Positions 30,042-35,170 of a stretch of 35,170 nucleotides of DNA are shown here, in pieces; position 1 is the first letter of the stretch; each line of letters starts with the position of its first letter. Below the pieces are notes generated by a model. The model did not search any database. It was not told the origin of the DNA and saw only the letters and a program-made list of their open reading frames with translations. The stretch comes from Mucidula mucida (lineage: Eukaryota > Basidiomycota > Agaricomycetes > Agaricales > Physalacriaceae), in the NCBI GenBank assembly GCA_015501055.1, contig JADNYV010000355.1:1-35170 (forward strand). The letters are read 5' to 3'. The position numbers and the translations under genes were made by a program.

Positions 30042-31232
30042 ATGGGACACTCCTGCAGCGTTTTCAACGTATCCAAGGGGGTAACTGTAGGGTCTTATGA
30101 AGGTTTTCGAGATATCTTTCTGTCGGGAAGCGAAGCCGGTGACATTGTCAAGCTCATCTCTTCGACTGGCGTCACATTCCCCAAAGACCCCGTGGAGGAC
30201 CAGCCGTACAAAGAGGCTCGGAAATGCAAACCTTCCAAGTACGTGGCAGAGCTCCTACCTCTTTCTTGCTCGCTTACTGTGAATAGAACAGGGTTATGTG
30301 ATCTACCAACCGAACTCCATAATGCAATTTTTGCGGAATTGGACAAGCCTGTCGACGTCTTTGCCTTCTCTTTGACCGCTTCACACTTTTGGAGGATTGG
30401 CGTATGTCATTTCAAAGTGTTGTACACCAACTACTTCAGACGCGCCAAGGACTGGAGTCGCGCCCGTCTCATTTGCCTCGGCGATGCTTCTGGTTGTCCC
30501 GACGGACTTGTCAGCGAGGAGCTCGTCGAAGAATTAGAGGATGCTTATTTTGATCTCTTCGGTGAAGAGGATGTCGGCATCTACTCGCTCCTTTGTCAGT
30601 TCAGTGAACGGGATTATAAAGTGAAATGGCCAATGGCCTGGGATTTCAGAGAGCGCTGTGCGCTGAACAAACTGAACCCCTTGGTCCGGAAAAAATCCGG
30701 AGACGCTTACGGATGGGAAGACGACACGTACCTGCCTCTGTACAAGTACGACTTCTCCGCCTGGATCAAGCTATGCGACCTGCCGAGAGGCCATAACCTC
30801 GAAAGGCCCTGCGTCTTGCGCAACCTTTCAAAGAAGGTTTACGTTCGCGACGACGCGCTTCTTTTGGAAACGGAGGACACGACCGAGGATGAGGACGGAG
30901 CCGAGGCTGCGGAGGCTGCGGAGGGAGCTGAGGATGCGGAGGAGGATGAGGCCGAGAGTAAGGATGTGCAACCTTACTATATGTCTTTTGGGAGCCTTCT
31001 TATATTGCGCATTGCGTGGTCCACTGATCTTAGCTTGTATACGCCTTATGACGACGACCTCGGCCAAGGTATTTGGGCGGGTGATCGGTTTGACATTGTC
31101 AGTCTCGGTGTGGTTGAGAAAGAGGAAGGTTGGACCGACGTCAGTACTGCAGAAAGGGCGCAGCTGATTCAGATATGGAAGGCGGTGTTTGGGAGGCAAT
31201 GGAAGGCAGAGGTTCGTAAATCGGGCTTGTAG
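30042..31232 (+). CDS. MGQ-family F-box-like protein, copy F (subfamily II, MGHSCS start)
   Basis: Two exons, 30042-30238 and 30287-31232, with a 48-nt stop-free intron; spliced product 380 aa. The start is MGHSCSVFNVSKG. An ATG 13 codons upstream is in frame but outside the family alignment. Gly-2 with Ser-6 and a Cys at position 5 fits myristoylation plus possible palmitoylation. Blocks: KFPKDP-type TFPKDPVEDQPY; TGLCDLPTELHNAIFAELD; LTASHFWRIG; ARLICLGDASGCPDGL; YLPLYKYDFSAW; LRNLSKKVYVRDDALLLE; YYMSFGSLLILRIAWS; GIWAGDRFDIVSL; GWTDVSTAERAQLIQIW. The Glu/Asp/Ala-rich insert is the longest in the family (about 30 residues) and is built from GAG/GCx-like codon repeats. Confidence 0.8.
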   Translation: MGHSCSVFNVSKGVTVGSYEGFRDIFLSGSEAGDIVKLISSTGVTFPKDPVEDQPYKEARKCKPSKYVAELLPLSCSLTVNRTGLCDLPTELHNAIFAELDKPVDVFAFSLTASHFWRIGVCHFKVLYTNYFRRAKDWSRARLICLGDASGCPDGLVSEELVEELEDAYFDLFGEEDVGIYSLLCQFSERDYKVKWPMAWDFRERCALNKLNPLVRKKSGDAYGWEDDTYLPLYKYDFSAWIKLCDLPRGHNLERPCVLRNLSKKVYVRDDALLLETEDTTEDEDGAEAAEAAEGAEDAEEDEAESKDVQPYYMSFGSLLILRIAWSTDLSLYTPYDDDLGQGIWAGDRFDIVSLGVVEKEEGWTDVSTAERAQLIQIWKAVFGRQWKAEVRKSGL

Positions 31233-31374
31233 ATTGGGGACATATTTAGACCCGCCTTCGGGTACTCGTACTAAAGGTGTATATCCAAAGCATATTTCAG
31301 ATGTTCTGGCGTCCCTATATTGGCAGCCGCGAGGAGTACTACAAGAGTGGGCCACACTTAGTGTGACATCGCGG

Positions 31375-31397
31375 GCGTTACTACAGAGCACGTGATC
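31375..31397 (+). promoter_or_regulatory. Subfamily II promoter module GCGTTA-N8-CACGTG, copy G
   Basis: GCGTTA (31375-31380), 8 bp, CACGTGATC (31389-31397), about 80 bp before the ATG. CACTTAGTGTGACA at 31355-31368 upstream is shared with copy B. Confidence 0.65.
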
Positions 31398-31474
31398 ATG
31401 CCATCTCTTTTGTTCAAAGTGTCACGGGCATTGTTGTACTTCCTTAACTAACACCATCACTATTGTCGCCCACG

Positions 31475-32718
31475 ATGGGACAATTCTGGACTATTTTCAA
31501 CAGAGACAAGGAGGTCTTGATAGATAACTTGGGAAAATTCCCATCATTCTTTCTGGGAGGATACGAAGCCGCTGACATTGTCAAGCTCATCTCTGTGCCT
31601 ACCGTCAAGTTCCCCAAAGATCCGTTGGAGGGCCAGCCTTATAACGAGGCTCAAAAATTCAAGTCTGACAGGTAAGTTCCAGAGCTCCTGTACTTTTTTG
31701 GGTGCTCATTGTGGTTAGAACAGGGATATGTGACCTACCATGCGAGCTCCAGGATGCAATTTTTGCAGAGTTATGCGACCCGGTCGACGTGTTCGCCTTC
31801 TGTTTAACCGCTTCGCACTTCTGGAGGATTGGACTCCCCCATTATAAAGCGCTCTACATGGACTACGTCCGGCGCGCCAAGGACTGGAGCGGCGATCGTC
31901 TTGTTTGCATAGGCGACTCCGCGGACGATTTCCCCAAGGGTATCTTCACCCCCGAAGACCTCGAAATATTAGCGGATTGGTACATTGACCGTCATGGCGA
32001 AGAAGCAGAGATTGACTATTTCCTCCTCTCCGCGTTCCCGGACCTTCGCAAAGTGCAGTGGCCTGCCCGATGGGCATTCACAGAGCGCTGCGAACTCAAA
32101 AGATGGAACCCATTAGCTCGACCTGTTCGACCTCGAAAGAGGATCAGCACGCTCGAAGCTGATGAACCCAAGAACGACTTACCGCTGTACCTGCCGCTTT
32201 ACAAGTACAATTTCTCCGCCTGGCTGGAGCTCCCCGAGCCTTCGAGTAGTCTTGATCACGCCAAGCCCTGCATCCTGCGCAACCTTTCCAAGAAGGTTTA
32301 CGTTCGCGACGACGCGCTTGCCCTGAGGGAGGATGATGCGAATGAGGATAAGGATGCGAAGCCTTACTATATGTCTTTTGGGAGCCTTGTTTTGCTGCGC
32401 ATCGCATGGTCGCATACTCTTGGCTTGGGTACGCCACATGACGACGACCTCTGCCAGGGGATCTGGACGGGTGACCGGTTTGACATTGTCAATATTGACG
32501 CGATTGAGCATGAGGAGGGCTGGACCGATGTCAGCACTGCAGGGAGGGAGCAGCTGATCCAAGTGTGGCAGAATTTGGCGCTAGTCAATGGGAGGCCAAA
32601 GTTCGTAAATCGGGCTTGTGAATCGGGCGGCATATTTAGAGCACTAGTATCAAAAGGTATACTTATACAAAGTATTTGGCATCATTGTGAATGTAGTGGT
32701 TTTCAATTTTGTCCTTAG
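31475..32718 (+). CDS. MGQ-family F-box-like protein, copy G (subfamily II), frameshifted C terminus
   Basis: Exon 1 is 31475-31671, the intron 47 nt (31672-31718), exon 2 31719-32718. The start is MGQFWTIFNRDKE. Blocks: KFPKDPLEGQPY; TGICDLPCELQDAIFAELCD; LTASHFWRIG; WSGDRLVCIGDSADDFPKGI; ERCELKRWNPLARP; LPLYLPLYKYNFSAW; RNLSKKVYVRDDALAL; YYMSFGSLVLLRIAWS; GIWTGDRFDIVNIDAIEHEE; GWTDVSTAGREQLIQVW. Just after VW, at about 32573-32577, a deletion shifts the frame. The expected family ending (FGAS.WEA.VRKSGL) is still present in another frame, with its old stop at 32619-32621. The actual frame instead runs 32 or more codons further to 32718. The acidic insert is short (about 9 residues). It may still be functional, because most of the protein is intact. 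Confidence 0.75.
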
Positions 32719-33204
32719 CATATCAGCAACCGTGAGGAGCACTACCAGTGGCGCATTCCTGAAAAGCCTTCAATTATGGTACAGGAAATTTCAGTTCTGA
32801 AAGAATCGCTCGCTTGCTTATTTCCAGAAATTGTCCTGGCTGGGCCAGGACAACAAACGGAGACCACACGAGCATTCGAATGTGTGTAATGTTCTCAGTA
32901 AGTCAACCAAACTATCATGGCACCACTGTACCAGACAAGAAATCCACAACTTGGGATACTACCTTCCCCATCTCCCTTTACCTTTTGGAAGAGGAAGGAA
33001 CCCCGGGCCTAACGGACACCGCGAGTCACATCGGCACTGAAATAGCGTTCAACAATGATACGCCGTCGTGTCGCACGACGTACATGCGAATTCGAGGAGC
33101 TATACCTGTCGACGATGATTCCAGGAGCCGGAGTAGACAAGGAAGATTTCTTCCATTGGTGCAAGCTTCATCCTGTGCCATTTAAGAGCCACGGTCCCGA
33201 AAAA
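32719..33204. other. Intergenic region with a short perfect hairpin
   Basis: This is the 3' flank of copy G, containing GTGAGGAGCACTACCAGT near 32733 (also in the 3' flank of copy B). No intact gene. Frames at 32814-33185 show no family marks. Confidence 0.5.
32831..32853. repeat. Perfect 10-bp inverted repeat with 3-nt loop
   Basis: TTGTCCTGGC at 32831-32840 and its exact complement GCCAGGACAA at 32844-32853 flank a TGG loop. There is no T run after it and no surrounding gene; it could be a relic of a mobile-element end or chance. Confidence 0.8.
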
Positions 33205-33425
33205 CCCTGCGCACAGGTACGCCCTCGCCCTTGAATCTCAGGATGCGCATGTTCCATCGTTCGTGCGCTGCGCTAGATGACACTGGGAGCGTCGCTCTGT
33301 ACTACGAAAATGGTCGTGATATGCACCGAGGTATCTGAGCAGGGGTCTGTTTAATATCGTCGACAAAGATGTGATTGATCACGATGACGGCTAGACGGAC
33401 GTTAATGTTGCAGTAATCATTGGAC
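33205..33425 (+). pseudogene. 3' relic of an MGQ-family gene
   Basis: Pieces of the C-terminal third are recognisable in different frames: a YALALES-like piece near 33215-33235 (cf. DALALES), DMHRGI at about 33317-33337 followed by TGA where the family has the Trp of GIWAGDRFD, then a NIV-like piece, and DHDDG followed by TAG where the family has the Trp of GWTDVS. Two conserved Trp codons have thus become stops, and there is at least one frame change. It is older and more degraded than the relic at 18.7 kb, and closest in sense to subfamily I (DMHRG rather than xLCxG). Confidence 0.7.
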
Positions 33426-33591
33426 GGAATAGCAAACAATTGTGATTAAGAACCGTGGCCGACTTGGGAGACTGAAATGAAAAGCAGATTCTGCGTCCTT
33501 CGTATAATATTATAGCATCTATACGAATATCTTCTAGAGGATGATTAGACTACAGGTCACATCGAAAAAAATAGAACTTACTACTCACAGA

Positions 33592-35106
33592 TTAGCTAGG
33601 AACTGCAGATACCCCACTGCTACCCTCCGTTTTCTTATTACCATTCTTGGGTTTCTTCGGCTCCCGCTCTTGCCAGACCTTAACCGCGGCTTCATAAGCC
33701 TCCCAGACCGCACGGCCAGTGGCCTCTCCTCCTAGTTCTCCGTCATCGACCAGTTCCAAAGTTTCCTCTTCCTCCTTGCCTTTCCCTTTATCGTCTCGAG
33801 GAGGAAGCGAAACCGGAGGTACGCTCAATTTCACAACGGCACATTCCGCATACAGAGCTCCCGGCTTCAGCACTTCCTCGGGCATTCCAAGCACAGACTT
33901 GTCAATGAGCGAGCCTGTTTCTCCCTCGCCTGGTGGGGGTTTCTCTTTTGAAATGACTTTGAACGGTGTAGGAAGGAAGAGGGCGTGTAAGACAGTCTGC
34001 ATCGCCGATGCAGGTGTCTTGATGAAGAGACGGAGAAGAGGCTGTGCAAAGATGTATCTATAAACATGAGATGTCAATTCGCCATGTATTTGTCGTTGAA
34101 CTTACATCAATACCCCAAGCCACGACCAGCCATATGAACTCGTCCAATCCGCATTCAATAGAGGCGCGATGGTATCGACTCTGCTGATCCCGGGCGACAC
34201 AGTCACAGCCACGATATTAGACTTTTGAGCGTTAGAACTCGCCACCGGGATTGAGGTGCTCGTGTTTTCGGTTTTGGGAATCTGAGCGGCGGGCAAAGCA
34301 TCTAGAACACGCTGAATATGTCGCGTCAGGATCGTTGTTTTCAACGATCTTGTCCCTTCCGAGAGGAAGATGCTAGACGGAGACGGAGACGCAGACTTGT
34401 CGGAACTGAATGATGAGAAAGAGACGGAGAGCCTGGTGGTGGCAGCGGCGGCGTAGAACCGATTGACGACATTGATTATACGGATGTCGCGTTCCACTGG
34501 AGCCAAGAGAAGTCCTGGCAAAAGAGTCGTGATTAGATGGAAAGTGGATAATGAATTGGTCTGCCGCTCGAGCTCTAGGTCGACGTTGTTTGTAGAGAGG
34601 AAACTGAAAGGTCCAATGTGCTTGTATTCGTGCATTAGCAGAAGTGCGTCTATTCTTGAGTTGTCTCCCGACATGAATTTCGTACAGAATTCTTGGATGG
34701 CAGAGGGTGATTTCAGGTCGCAATGCTCTGCGTATATTTCCTGGTTCGAAGTCGTGGAGCGGAGGAGATCGACAAGAATGGTGGCCTCCGACTCGGGAGA
34801 TTCAACATCGCCATCGGTGAGCGCTATTATATGGGCGCCTCGTTGAGCCAGACTCTGCATTGTCGTAAGGCCTAAAGGTGAAAATGCTCCCTGCGTGCAA
34901 CATGAATAGTAGGGTTTGTTAACGGCACAAGACACGTACCGTCATCAGAATAACACGCGCGTGCAAATCTCTGTCTCTGCCTGTTGTCTGCCTTGTGAAA
35001 AGGCGCGAATGGCCAGCACTCCTGCAAACCCAAGGACAAGATGGCGCACATGACTCGACGGAAAATATGGAGAATTGAAGGCCGCCTCAAGGATCGTCAA
35101 AACCAT
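33592..35106 (-). CDS. SDR-like membrane-anchored oxidoreductase (possibly DUF1776/Pbr1-like), probable 1-nt frameshift in exon 1
   Basis: Three exons: 35106-34940, 34890-34106 and 34057-33592, with introns of 49 and 48 nt. The start MVLTILEAAFNSPYFPSS leads into a hydrophobic stretch (LVLGFAGVLAIRAFSQG), a probable membrane anchor. The Rossmann start VILMTGAFSPLGLTTMQSLA follows, then IIALT, HCDLKSPSAIQEF and IDALLLMHEY. Exon 3 ends in a Lys/Glu-rich tail. The anchor and the Rossmann strand are in different frames. The exon total is 1418 nt, one short of a multiple of three, so a one-base deletion near 34995 (after SQG) is likely, either real or a sequence error. A canonical SDR YxxxK was not clearly seen. 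The yeast Pbr1-like (DUF1776) family is a guess from layout. Confidence 0.6.
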
Positions 35107-35170
35107 TCTGGTGGTAGTAAAGCAAGGAACAAATTGATGCGTGGTGACACTGATCTCGGTGAGTTTGACC

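Overview
The window looks like nuclear DNA of a basidiomycete, most likely a mushroom-forming agaricomycete. Coding frames are broken by many short introns (mostly 44-60 nt, GT..AG). Recognisable eukaryotic housekeeping genes are present: a signal peptidase complex subunit 2 and a protoporphyrinogen oxidase. Much of the rest is lineage-type paralog families. I saw no bacterial-style operons, CRISPR array, tRNA, rRNA or intact transposon. All calls come from reading the sequence; no database search was run.

Layout. 1-7.2 kb: two decayed copies of a MYND-type zinc-finger gene, same orientation, flanking an intact, intron-dense MFS transporter (Dal5/allantoate-permease type) on the opposite strand. 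7.4-10.0 kb: two paralogous kinase-like genes, divergently transcribed from a 219-bp promoter with three CACGTG boxes. 10.7-13.1 kb: a divergent housekeeping pair (SPC2 and HEM14) with only 95 bp between starts. 13.6-16.9 kb: an unrelated kinase-like gene with a probable frameshift, then two uncharacterised small genes.

17.3-33.4 kb is the most unusual part: a dispersed tandem family of F-box-like proteins that begin MGQxW. Three copies (A, B, C) lie on the minus strand and four (D, E, F, G) on the plus strand, with at least two gene relics. Between the two arms sit a DUF4203-type membrane protein and a small helical protein. All copies share a phase-2 intron at one position. Two subfamilies can be told apart: A/D/E and B/C/F/G. 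The second has an acidic, length-variable insert and a promoter module GCGTTA-N8-CACGTG with exactly conserved spacing. One copy has a premature stop (C), one has a C-terminal frameshift (G), and two are fragments, so the family appears to be in birth-and-death turnover.

33.6-35.1 kb: a minus-strand SDR-like membrane-anchored oxidoreductase with a probable one-base frameshift near its N terminus.

A recurring theme is the bHLH-type site RTCACRTG. It occurs in the kinase-pair promoter and upstream of six of the seven MGQ-family genes, suggesting that these otherwise unrelated families may share a transcription factor.
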